A stretch of 5,493 bases of DNA from an uncultured Coriobacteriaceae bacterium. Lineage in GTDB: Bacteria; Actinomycetota; Coriobacteriia; Coriobacteriales; Eggerthellaceae. The stretch's first letter is position 1. Each line of letters starts with the position of its first letter. The notes under the pieces are model-generated. The model saw only the letters and a program-made list of their open reading frames with translations, searched no databases and had not been told where the DNA came from. Location of the stretch: assembly GCA_902796815.1 (NCBI GenBank), contig CADBQL010000298.1, positions 1-5,493 on the forward strand, given 5' to 3'. Below, in pieces: positions 1 through 4,697 of this stretch. A program made the translations under genes and the position numbers.

Positions 1-56
1 AGGCGGAACGTCGAGTCCCAGCCCCCGGACCAGAAGAGCCTGATTTCCCTACTCAT
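1..56 (-). CDS. N-terminal fragment of a PP-loop (SGGxDS) ATPase-like protein
   Basis: Only the first 18 codons are inside the window; the gene runs off the left edge. The peptide begins MSREIRLFWSGGWDSTFR. A short beta strand (IRLFW) runs into SGGWDS, which fits the SGGxDS pyrophosphate-loop signature of adenine nucleotide alpha hydrolase / PP-loop enzymes (QueC, TtcA, ThiI, MnmA and asparagine-synthase C-domains). These enzymes activate a substrate by adenylation. The ATG at 56 is the only start codon between the preceding stop (96-98) and the motif, and it lies in the same frame as the upstream peptide gene. No clear Shine-Dalgarno sequence precedes it. It starts 39 bases after the Nif11-like precursor ends, so co-transcription is likely. 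The motif placement is seen; the family is inferred from very little sequence, and the substrate is unknown. Confidence 0.6.
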   Translation of the reverse strand, partial: MSREIRLFWSGGWDSTFR

Positions 57-95
57 GCTGTTTGGTGTGGAGAAGGTGCTTCGTCGCCCGGCTTG

Positions 96-305
96 TTACT
101 CGCCTGGGTTTCGCCCGTCGTCGAAACAGTAGTTATGGCCGTCGCACTTGTCGCCCCAGCCGCCGGAGACGCCCTCGAGCTGCTCGTCGGTGAGCTCGTA
201 GCCCTCCTCCTGGGCGAGCGCAAGCATCTCCTCGGGCGTCTCGCAGCCGTTCAGCTTCGCCTTAACGCCTTCGGACAGGCTGTCGTATGAATTCCCGTGT
301 GTCAT
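96..305 (-). CDS. Nif11-like leader, double-glycine RiPP precursor peptide
   Basis: A 69-residue peptide. The ATG at 305 is chosen over an upstream ATG at 386 because AAAAGAGA sits about 6 bases before it and the Nif11-type leader begins soon after. Residues 25-49 contain the leader signature EEGYELTDEQLEGVSGG, ending in GG at 48-49, typical of TIGR03798/Nif11-type leaders that are cut by a C39 peptidase-transporter. The predicted core is about 20 residues (WGDKCDGH...NPGE) with two cysteines (C54, C60), several Asp/Gly residues and no obvious helix. A third cysteine (C21) is in the leader. The gene directly downstream encodes an SGGxDS protein, a candidate modifying enzyme. No transporter or LanM/YcaO gene is visible in the window. 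The family assignment is firm; the maturation chemistry is unknown. Confidence 0.85.
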   Translation of the reverse strand: MTHGNSYDSLSEGVKAKLNGCETPEEMLALAQEEGYELTDEQLEGVSGGWGDKCDGHNYCFDDGRNPGE

Positions 306-348
306 GGCATCTCTTTTCGTCTCGGCGGTCCCCTTGGCCGCTCTCTGA

Positions 349-359
349 ATTATACGCAA
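349..359 (-). promoter_or_regulatory. Candidate promoter of the left Nif11-like gene
   Basis: On the minus strand TTGCGTATAAT contains a perfect -10 hexamer (349-354) ending 43 bases before the ATG at 305. No good -35 hexamer is found 16-18 bases upstream, so it may depend on an activator or on the upstream TG. A very similar string, TTGCGTATACAAT, precedes the other Nif11-like gene at 5055-5067. Confidence 0.45.
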
Positions 360-419
360 CCAGCGCGGCATCCGTCCCTTGTTCACGTTGCCAGTTTATC
401 GGCCTGATGCTCTGGCGGC

Positions 420-450
420 AATTCTTTCCTTGAAGCGGTAGGAAAGAATT
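420..450. repeat. Perfect 11-bp inverted repeat between TIGR04076 and Nif11-like genes
   Basis: AATTCTTTCCT (420-430) and AGGAAAGAATT (440-450) are exact reverse complements around a 9-base loop. It lies downstream of the TIGR04076 gene and about 66 bases upstream of the Nif11 promoter -10. Neither strand has a U-run directly after the stem, so it is not a textbook terminator. It could be a transcript-end hairpin or an operator for the peptide gene. Confidence 0.6.
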
Positions 451-459
451 AAGAAAGGT

Positions 460-480
460 GGCGCATTGGCGTAAGGCGCC
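460..480 (-). terminator. Weak possible terminator after the TIGR04076 gene
   Basis: On the minus strand a 5-bp stem GGCGC/GCGCC (476-480 with 460-464) is followed by ACCTTTCTTAATTCTTT, which is pyrimidine- and U-rich. It begins about 54 bases after the stop of the TIGR04076 gene. The stem is short and the U-tract is interrupted, so termination strength is doubtful. The 420-450 hairpin overlaps the tail and may contribute. Confidence 0.3.
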
Positions 481-533
481 TGAAACTCCATCGATGCGAT
501 CAGGTATGCGATGATGGACGGCGTGCTGCGTGG

Positions 534-944
534 CTAGCCCGTGTAGGCATCTTCCTTCGAATTCGCAAAGTCCTGCTTGGCAAGCCATTCTGCTTCTTCT
601 TCATTCTCGGGAATATCGATACGCTCAATCTTGAAGATGACAGGACGGGTGCCATCGTTGCAACACGCGATCATCATGCGGTCGTCGTTCGTCCAATTCT
701 TCATGATCGACCCGCCCTGGAGTGCCGAATAGACATAGCGGCTTATCGCGTCCCACGCCTCGCCGCAAAACTTGCCGTTCATGAGGTGGTAAAAGTCGTC
801 GCGCTCCGCCGTTCTTTTCAAAACGAACTCTTCACCCTCCTTGAAGAAGGGGCACGGTCCAGACTTGGGGTCGGCCAGATATTTCTCCTGGTAATCGGCG
901 AAGCACTTCGTCTCCAGGACGGTGATTTTACATTCGTGTCGCAT
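534..944 (-). CDS. TIGR04076 family protein
   Basis: A 136-residue soluble protein with no signal peptide or membrane segment. It has the usual layout of TIGR04076: an N-terminal CKITVL strand (5-10), the GPCPFFKEGEEF block (29-40), a K-F-C-G-E-A-W-D region (58-65) and the C-terminal MIACCNDGTRPVIFKIERI block (91-109). Cysteines at 5, 14, 31, 60, 94 and 95 are mostly in conserved-looking positions, which suggests metal binding or redox chemistry, but the family has no established function that I know. The ATG at 944 has AAGGGAG 9 bases upstream. The C-terminal tail (110-136) is acidic and looks variable. It is the last of three same-strand small genes, separated by 177 bases from the gene upstream, so it probably has its own promoter. 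The family is recognised from conserved motifs; the function is unknown. Confidence 0.88.
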   Translation of the reverse strand: MRHECKITVLETKCFADYQEKYLADPKSGPCPFFKEGEEFVLKRTAERDDFYHLMNGKFCGEAWDAISRYVYSALQGGSIMKNWTNDDRMMIACCNDGTRPVIFKIERIDIPENEEEAEWLAKQDFANSKEDAYTG

Positions 945-969
945 AGCCTGCTGCTCCCTTAACTGGTGC

Positions 970-994
970 TATCGCTGCGTTCTCCGCTGCGATA
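970..994. repeat. Hairpin in the leader of the TIGR04076 gene
   Basis: TATCGCTGCG (970-979) pairs with CGCTGCGATA (985-994) except for one central T-T mismatch, with a 5-base loop. On the transcribed minus strand the loop is GAGAA. It lies 26-50 bases upstream of the ATG at 944, between the ribosome binding site and the probable promoter, so it would be in the 5' untranslated RNA. Confidence 0.5.
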
Positions 995-1067
995 AAGCTC
1001 CGCCTCGTTGCCTTTTGCAAATCTATGCTCCTGCTTCCCGTTCGACTCCATTCCAGGGCATAGAAAG

Positions 1068-1081
1068 ATTGTAACGACAAT
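1068..1081 (-). promoter_or_regulatory. Possible promoter of the TIGR04076 gene
   Basis: On the minus strand TACAAT (1068-1073) is a fair -10, preceded at about 16 bases by a run of six T's acting as a weak -35. The -10 overlaps a small inverted repeat, ATTGT-aacg-ACAAT (1068-1081). The position, about 125 bases upstream of the ATG, would give a long leader containing the 970-994 hairpin. This is a weak call. Confidence 0.25.
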
Positions 1082-1121
1082 ACTACGTGAAAAAACCGGA
1101 TTTAGTTCAAGTGCTTGCTCA

Positions 1122-1529
1122 TTATTTTGCATACTCCTCGTAGCACCATCTGGCGATTCTCCCAATCAGTTCGGCGGGTAGCGGCTTGTCGTAAGGCAGC
1201 CGTATCGTTCCTTTGCTCACGTCGTAATCGCCGAGCTCGTCTGCGAAAACTGCCGTCGCTTCACCTCCAGGATAAACGCCGATATGCTTTTTTGACGCCG
1301 CGAAATGGATAATGTTTCTGCCTTTCCAAAATGTTGGCATCGACCAGGATATTTTCTCCGTTGCATCAGGCAGTGCGGCTCTAAGCGAGCTACGCAACTC
1401 GTTTAACGCCGGCTGTACCTTTTTGTCTTGCGCGGCAATGTATTCGTCTATGCTTTGCGGTTTGATGCAGTAATGGTCCTGGTTTTGCCGGGCAAACTCC
1501 CTGCCGCATTTTGGGCATTTCCATTTCAT
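1122..1529 (-). CDS. Zinc-finger plus DUF1801 (YdhG/frataxin-like fold) protein
   Basis: A 135-residue soluble protein. The start is the ATG at 1529, which has a strong GGAGGT 6-7 bases upstream; the frame stays open further upstream, but that part looks non-coding. Residues 1-21 form a small zinc-knuckle-like module, CPKC (5-8) with H19 and C21. Similar N-termini (WxCPKCGRxF...NQxHxC) are found on DUF5655-type proteins. Residues 25-134 match DUF1801: DEYIAAQDKKVQPALNEL, LPDATEKISWSMPTFW (53-68), HFAASKKHIGVYPG (75-88), and SKGTIRLPYDKPLP (105-118). DUF1801 proteins include Bacillus YdhG/Fra, reported as an intracellular iron chaperone; whether this one binds iron is not shown. It lies 91 bases downstream of the DUF2200 gene on the same strand, so they may be co-transcribed. 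Confidence 0.9.
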   Translation of the reverse strand: MKWKCPKCGREFARQNQDHYCIKPQSIDEYIAAQDKKVQPALNELRSSLRAALPDATEKISWSMPTFWKGRNIIHFAASKKHIGVYPGGEATAVFADELGDYDVSKGTIRLPYDKPLPAELIGRIARWCYEEYAK

Positions 1530-1620
1530 TCTGACACCTCCATAAGCCTTGTTTCTCATTCCAGTGGACGGCATTGCGCGCTGGTGATCGAGGCGACCGA
1601 AGCAAGCGAGATTCGGACGG

Positions 1621-1971
1621 TCACTTTCGCAGCACTTTCTCCATTGGCCTGCCTTTGGCAAGCTCGTCGACTAGCTTGTCGAGCTGACGCACGCGTTTCA
1701 TCAGCGGGTCCTCGATGGTTTCGACTTGCACACCGCAGATTTTTCCCTTAATCAAATCCGATGCCGGGTTGTACGCTGGCGCCTGTTGGAGAAACGCTCC
1801 ATACGTGGCATCGGATGCGAGAAGCGCGTCGATTTGGTCGGGCGCGTAGCCTGTGAGCCACGACGTCGCCTCGTCGACGTCGGCGCGTGTGCGGCCCTTC
1901 CGCTCGGCTTTGTTCACCAAGGCGGAATACACCTTTGCGAAGGACATGTCGAACACCGATTGCCTTGGCAT
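1621..1971 (-). CDS. DUF2200 family protein
   Basis: A 116-residue soluble protein that matches DUF2200 along its whole length. Recognisable blocks are MSFAKVYSALVNKAERKGRT (9-28), DVDEATSWLTGY (31-42), APAYNPASDLIKGKICGVQV (64-83), IEDPLMKRVRQLDKLVDELA (86-105) and the C-terminal KGRPMEKVLRK. The start is the ATG at 1971, with AAAGGA about 8 bases upstream; the longer frame upstream has no family similarity that I can see. The family is widespread in Firmicutes, Bacteroidetes and Actinobacteria and has no known function. It is first in the minus-strand run, so its promoter must lie in the divergent region 1972-2251. I found no convincing -10/-35 pair for it. Confidence 0.92.
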   Translation of the reverse strand: MPRQSVFDMSFAKVYSALVNKAERKGRTRADVDEATSWLTGYAPDQIDALLASDATYGAFLQQAPAYNPASDLIKGKICGVQVETIEDPLMKRVRQLDKLVDELAKGRPMEKVLRK

Positions 1972-2124
1972 GACGCTTTCCTTTCTAACGGGGCTAGCGG
2001 CTTTTGGGTGCCGTTGCAGACAGCAGACCTGCAGACGCGATCTACGCGCCGTTATCATAAGCATACCAGTGTGCGCGCAGGGAAATCCCTCGCAAAAAAT
2101 AGCTCCGCTTTCGTAGAACGGGAG

Positions 2125-2160
2125 TTGCAACGCACGTTATCAAAGCTCCATCGCGTGCAA
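2125..2160. repeat. Imperfect inverted repeat upstream of the iron-sulphur gene
   Basis: TTGCAACGC (2125-2133) and GCGTGCAA (2153-2160) pair over 8 bp with one bulged A, around a 19-base spacer. It lies in the divergent intergenic region 39-74 bases upstream of the candidate -10 at 2199. That is a suitable place for an activator or shared operator, but no known regulator site is recognised. Confidence 0.3.
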
Positions 2161-2195
2161 TAGCATCATCACGGCTGAAACTGCAGCCTCGCCCA

Positions 2196-2204
2196 TGTTA
2201 TAGA
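2196..2204 (+). promoter_or_regulatory. Candidate extended -10 promoter of the iron-sulphur gene
   Basis: TGTTATAGA matches an extended -10 (TG, one base, TATAGA) and lies 47 bases before the GTG start at 2252. There is no good -35, as is common for extended -10 promoters. The transcript would start near 2211. Confidence 0.35.
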
Positions 2205-2251
2205 ATGAGTGCCTGCATACTGCCGTTCGGTTTGTTGGAGAGAAGAACAAC

Positions 2252-3070
2252 GTGAAGAAATACGCTCCGGCCATAGCCCTGTTTGCGGTCTTCGAGGCTG
2301 TTGCCATTGCGCTCTGGCTGACGAGGGACAATATCTTCTATCTCTTTAATTTCAGTTACATTGGAGCATCGGTGGCACTTGGAGTCGGGCTCTTCATCCA
2401 AGGGGGCAAAAACGCGCGAAGGATCACGCAGCTTCTCGTTGGCTTGTACATGCTTGTCTTCCTTGGCTTGATCTCGGGCGAGAACATGCAGATCGAGGGC
2501 TTCTGGTATTACCTGTTCGTTGGCGTCTTCGAGGCGGCAGTCATCCACTACGCCGTCGCCAAGATATTCGGCCCACTGATTTTCGGTCGGGGTTGGTGCG
2601 GCTACGCATGCTGGACGGCCATGGTGCTCGACTTCCTTCCGTACAAGGTACCTGCCCACTCGCGGAAGAAGATCGGGTGGATCCGCTATATAACGTTTGC
2701 CGCCTCGCTCGCCTTCGTCGCCGCCCTGTTCTTGGCGCATGTCGGGAATATCGAGCGGATCATGTTCTGGGCCTTTATCGTCGGAAACGCGGCCTATTAC
2801 GCCGTGGGCATCGTTCTGGCATTCGCGTTCAAGGACAATCGGGCATTCTGCAAGTATGTGTGCCCCATCACGGTGTTCTTGAAGCCGATGAGCTACTTCG
2901 CGCTTGTGAGAATCAAATGCGACCACGACAAGTGCGTCCAATGCGGCAAGTGCCGCCGCGTATGCCCGATGGACGTTGACATGCTCGATGATTCGCGCAA
3001 GCGCGAGAACGGCACCGAATGCATCCTGTGCCTTGAGTGTGCGAAAAACTGTCCGAAAAAAGCGCTGTGA
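2252..3070 (+). CDS. NapH/NosR-like membrane protein with two 4Fe-4S clusters
   Basis: A 272-residue polytopic membrane protein. The start is GTG at 2252, with GGAGAG at 2237-2242. About six hydrophobic segments are visible (roughly 4-24, 28-50, 58-76, 84-106, 143-165, 169-193). Two cysteine pairs typical of the NapH/NosR/MauN type follow: GRGWCGYACW (C116, C120) and FCKYVCPI (C200, C204). The C-terminal ferredoxin domain has complete cluster ligands: C228-C231-C234 with C238-Pro, then C257-C260-C263 with C267-Pro; C223 is an extra cysteine. Such proteins pass electrons between the quinone pool or flavin and a partner redox enzyme, with the clusters usually on the cytoplasmic side. No terminal reductase gene is nearby, so the partner is unknown. 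It is transcribed divergently from the DUF2200 gene and is followed by a 300-base gap, so it appears monocistronic. Confidence 0.88.
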   Translation: MKKYAPAIALFAVFEAVAIALWLTRDNIFYLFNFSYIGASVALGVGLFIQGGKNARRITQLLVGLYMLVFLGLISGENMQIEGFWYYLFVGVFEAAVIHYAVAKIFGPLIFGRGWCGYACWTAMVLDFLPYKVPAHSRKKIGWIRYITFAASLAFVAALFLAHVGNIERIMFWAFIVGNAAYYAVGIVLAFAFKDNRAFCKYVCPITVFLKPMSYFALVRIKCDHDKCVQCGKCRRVCPMDVDMLDDSRKRENGTECILCLECAKNCPKKAL

Positions 3071-3085
3071 GGCTATGCTCAGCCT
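3070..3085 (+). terminator. Weak hairpin after the iron-sulphur gene
   Basis: AGGCT (3070-3074) pairs with AGCCT (3081-3085) across a 6-base loop, starting on the last base of the stop codon. Only TT and a later TTT follow, so it is at best a weak intrinsic terminator. Confidence 0.2.
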
Positions 3086-3135
3086 TGGCGTTTCCGGCGT
3101 CAATTCCCTCACAGATTGCTTGTTTTCGTCGAGGG

Positions 3136-3183
3136 CATCTCCCCGGGTAAATGTCCCAATGAGATGTTTACCCTGAGGAGATG
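3136..3183. repeat. Nested two-part inverted repeat
   Basis: The outer arms CATCTCC (3136-3142) and GGAGATG (3177-3183) and the inner arms GGGTAAA (3145-3151) and TTTACCC (3167-3173) are both perfect 7-bp complements, separated by a 2/3-base internal loop and closing a 15-base loop. GAGATGTT also occurs twice as a direct repeat (3161-3168, 3178-3185). There is no T-tract, so termination is unlikely. It may be a double operator or a structured RNA element. Confidence 0.65.
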
Positions 3184-3197
3184 TTCCATAGCAAAAG

Positions 3198-3270
3198 CGC
3201 TCAAATCGCTTTATCTCTCAAAATGGATGCGATTGAGCGAATTAGTATTTCTTTAATCGCTTAATCTTTC
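3198..3270. repeat. Array of three AATCGC motifs upstream of a TATAAT box
   Basis: AATCGCTTTATCTCTC (3204-3219) recurs as AATCGCTTAATCTTTC (3255-3270), 14 of 16 bases identical. The inverse, GCGATT, lies at 3229-3234 within GCGATTGAGCG, which pairs with CGCTCAAATCGC (3198-3209) with one bulged base. The copies are spaced about 25 bases apart and the last one abuts the -10. This is the pattern expected for a cooperative regulator, but the regulator is not identified. Confidence 0.5.
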
Positions 3271-3272
3271 CA

Positions 3273-3278
3273 TATAAT
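3273..3278 (+). promoter_or_regulatory. Consensus -10 of the small-ORF and lipoprotein operon
   Basis: TATAAT is a perfect -10 hexamer. The -35 position at 17 bases is TCTTTA, which is poor, and an AATCGC motif lies between the two. A weak -35 with repeated motifs suggests regulated rather than constitutive transcription, starting near 3285 and reading into the ORFs at 3315, 3402, 3652 and 4288. Confidence 0.5.
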
Positions 3279-3314
3279 CAACATTAAGCAAAATAGGATT
3301 GAAAAGGGGCGCAT

Positions 3315-3395
3315 ATGCTCATTGCCCGAAATAAAAGAGAGGACACTCGTTCACAAAAGGTGAAGCACATGAAACTCTTTTACATGGGAGGCTAG
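3315..3395 (+). CDS. Possible 26-residue leader ORF ending in amber, in frame with the next ORF
   Basis: ATG at 3315 has GGGG 5 bases upstream and opens a 26-codon frame that ends at TAG (3393-3395). An alternative internal start at 3369, preceded by AAGGTG, would give the peptide MKLFYMGG. The frame is the same as that of the 59-residue ORF starting six bases later, so without the amber codon the two would be one 88-residue protein. It could be a leader peptide coupled to the next gene, the 5' part of a gene broken by a nonsense mutation, or a stop read through. No family similarity is recognised. Confidence 0.35.
   Translation: MLIARNKREDTRSQKVKHMKLFYMGG
3386..3391 (+). promoter_or_regulatory. 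Shine-Dalgarno sequence supporting the GTG start at 3402
   Basis: GGGAGG lies inside the end of the 26-codon ORF and is 10 bases before GTG at 3402. Spacing is slightly long but usable. It supports independent or coupled translation of the 59-residue ORF rather than pure readthrough. Confidence 0.45.
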
Positions 3396-3401
3396 GACCG
3401 T

Positions 3402-3581
3402 GTGAGCACGACGACGCTCGTGCTTGTCATTGATGCAAAGCAAGGCAAGGTCGTGCACATCGAAAACGTCGGCACCGACACGCCACCTTCCATGAATTCA
3501 GATAGGACAGAGGGAGAAGTGCTTAAGGAGGATCTCATCGCATATCTCAACGGCCTTCTGCTGAACCAGGCCAATCGCTGA
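3402..3581 (+). CDS. Hypothetical 59-residue protein, GTG start
   Basis: A short frame from GTG at 3402 to TGA at 3579-3581. It begins with a hydrophobic strand (STTTLVLVIDA, 2-12), then GKVVHIENVGTD, a polar middle, and a likely helix at the C-terminus (GEVLKEDLIAYLNGLLL, 38-54). There is no signal peptide, and the hydrophobic strand is too short to span a membrane, so it is probably cytoplasmic. Codon choice looks coding-like and the frame fills the space between the promoter and the lipoprotein genes. It ends 70 bases before the first lipoprotein. The upstream stop is TAG in the same frame (see the amber ORF). I do not recognise the family. Confidence 0.5.
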   Translation: MSTTTLVLVIDAKQGKVVHIENVGTDTPPSMNSDRTEGEVLKEDLIAYLNGLLLNQANR

Positions 3582-3651
3582 TTGTGAGTCGGCAGGTACG
3601 CAGCCTTTTGACCAAACAACGGCATCATCCATTCGTAGAGAGGGGACGGAA

Positions 3652-4227
3652 ATGAGAAAGAGAATCTTCATAGCGGTATTTGCCATTGTCATGGCCTTCG
3701 TGTTTGCAGCGTGTGGGAGTGGTGGCTCTACCACCGAAGAAAAGTCTTCGGCTTCCGTTACTGAAAAAGAGGAGTCAGCTGCCGTTGAGGAAACAGCGAG
3801 CGCAGCCCCAACTCCTGAATACACTAACTTCAGCTACGTGGTGGAGATTTCCAGCGAAGTCGGATTTGGAATGGATGTCAACTCGGTTTTGCTCACGCCA
3901 GAAGGCGAAGCTGTGATGAGAACCGAAGGGAAGCTCGGCGAACAGGTTGGCTGGGAAGTGCAGATCGGCGATGGCGTTAAAAACATCTATGTGGAGCCTT
4001 TCGGAGACAAAGGGCTCTACGCGATCATCATGGTCAAAAAGGATGGCACAGTTTCCGAGGTGAATGCATCAGCCCTTGTCAACGAGTTGAAAGTGGAGGT
4101 GCAAGACAACCTTGGCGGGTACGAAGATGTGCAATCGATTAAAAGCGTTCAGAGTGCAGATTCGTATTCGGTTAATGCCATATCGAGCAGCGGCGATAAA
4201 TTCCCGCTGGATGAGTATTTGAAGTAG
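3652..4227 (+). CDS. Secreted lipoprotein with a Ser/Glu-rich linker, unknown function
   Basis: A 191-residue protein with a classical lipoprotein signal: MRKR, a hydrophobic stretch (5-19) and a lipobox FAAC with the lipidated cysteine at 21, followed by GSGGS. Residues 22-57 are a low-complexity Ser/Thr/Glu/Ala linker that would extend the protein from the membrane. Residues 58-191 form an apparently all-beta globular domain with Gly-rich turns (EVGFGMDVNS, GWEVQIGDGVKNIYV, GLYAIIMVKKDGTVSEV) and a C-terminal KFPLDEYLK. No catalytic motif is visible; a binding or sensing role at the cell surface is plausible but unproven. ATG at 3652 follows AGAGAGGGGA at a 5-base spacing. It is the second or third ORF of the plus-strand group. 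Confidence 0.88.
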   Translation: MRKRIFIAVFAIVMAFVFAACGSGGSTTEEKSSASVTEKEESAAVEETASAAPTPEYTNFSYVVEISSEVGFGMDVNSVLLTPEGEAVMRTEGKLGEQVGWEVQIGDGVKNIYVEPFGDKGLYAIIMVKKDGTVSEVNASALVNELKVEVQDNLGGYEDVQSIKSVQSADSYSVNAISSSGDKFPLDEYLK

Positions 4228-4230
4228 TTC

Positions 4231-4250
4231 GGGTTTCATTGCTGAATCCC
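4231..4250 (+). repeat. Small hairpin between the lipoprotein genes
   Basis: GGGTTTCA (4231-4238) and TGAATCCC (4243-4250) pair over 7 of 8 bases around a 4-base loop, just after the stop of the first lipoprotein. It has no T-tract and may modulate transcript stability between the two genes. Confidence 0.3.
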
Positions 4251-4287
4251 ATGTGAATTAAGAGTCGTCTGTGAAAGAGGGTCCGAT

Positions 4288-4653
4288 ATGAAAAGAAGCG
4301 TCTTGATGATTCTGGTAACAGTCGTTGCGGTTCTTGCTCTTGGAGTGTTAACTGCTTGCGGCTCTTCTGATTCGGTTGCAGGGTCCTACCATTGCACGAA
4401 GGCCGAACAGGTAAGTCAAATGACCATCGACCAAACGGATGCAGTAGGAAGCATGTGCTCCCTCGAGCTCAAGAGCAATGGGGATGCAAAGATAACCTTG
4501 CCGGGCAGAACGATCGAAGGGACGTGGGAAGAAAACGGAGACCAGGTTAGCATCAATGGCGGGGAGATGGTTTTGCGCAAGGACGATGACGGAGACTTGC
4601 GGTTAACGGTCGACGAAGGTCTGTTCACCAACAACTACGTTTTCTCGAAGTAA
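4288..4653 (+). CDS. Small secreted lipoprotein, calycin-like pattern
   Basis: A 121-residue protein. It has a lipoprotein signal: MKR, a long hydrophobic stretch (5-21) and a lipobox LTAC with cysteine 24, followed by GSSDS. The mature part is short and strand-rich: VAGSYHCTK (30-38), CSLELKSNGDAKITLPG (57-73), TIEGTWEENGDQVSING, and a final DEGLFTNNYVFSK. The G-x-Y / G-x-W-x-x-x-G-D pattern resembles small lipocalin-like (calycin) domains found on many Gram-positive lipoproteins; that reading is by pattern only. Cysteines C36 and C57 could form a disulphide. ATG at 4288 follows AGAGGG at a 6-base spacing. It lies 60 bases after the other lipoprotein gene, with no promoter seen between, so they are probably co-transcribed and may work together at the surface. 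Confidence 0.87.
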   Translation: MKRSVLMILVTVVAVLALGVLTACGSSDSVAGSYHCTKAEQVSQMTIDQTDAVGSMCSLELKSNGDAKITLPGRTIEGTWEENGDQVSINGGEMVLRKDDDGDLRLTVDEGLFTNNYVFSK

Positions 4654-4662
4654 TACGTGTGC

Positions 4663-4697
4663 GCGACAATATGACATAAAGTCGGGTTTTTTGTCAT
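4663..4697 (+). terminator. Possible terminator of the lipoprotein operon
   Basis: CGAC (near 4663-4666) can pair with GTCG (4681-4684), followed by GG and six T's. Alternatively ATGACA (4671-4676) pairs with TGTCAT (4692-4697) enclosing the T-run. Stems are short, but the position just after the last lipoprotein stop and the T6 tract make it the best candidate here. Confidence 0.35.

Larger units (their letters stand above)
3071..3314 (+). other. Structured AT-rich intergenic region, no gene
   Basis: No reading frame here looks coding. From left to right it holds the weak post-stop hairpin, a nested hairpin (3136-3183), a bulged hairpin built from an AATCGC motif (3198-3239), a second copy of that motif (3255-3270), and a consensus -10 (3273-3278). 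From about 3185 the sequence is clearly more AT-rich than the genes on either side. It looks like the control region of the downstream small-ORF and lipoprotein operon. Confidence 0.6.

Noticed and set aside
1..132. Plus-strand open frame at the left edge
   Set aside because: The minus strand encodes an SGGWDS motif after a start codon and the end of the Nif11-like gene over the same bases, which explains the openness better.
262..588. 108-residue minus-strand frame
   Set aside because: It overlaps the ends of both neighbouring real genes in another frame and spans the 420-450 hairpin; the composition is not protein-like.
959..1165. 68-residue frame on the minus strand between two genes
   Set aside because: It overlaps the end of the DUF1801 gene, covers the leader hairpin and likely promoter of TIGR04076, and has no family resemblance.
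1726..2163. Plus-strand frames of 87 and 145 residues opposite the DUF2200 gene
   Set aside because: They are antisense to a clear conserved protein and have Arg- and Cys-rich shadow composition.
2198..3112. 304-residue frame on the minus strand
   Set aside because: It is fully antisense to the iron-sulphur membrane protein, whose motifs are unmistakable. The product is an acidic/basic polar string without a recognisable domain.
3136..3270. CRISPR-like repeat array
   Set aside because: Repeats are short, partly inverted and imperfect, with unequal spacers of non-CRISPR length, and there are no cas genes. They fit operators or hairpins instead.
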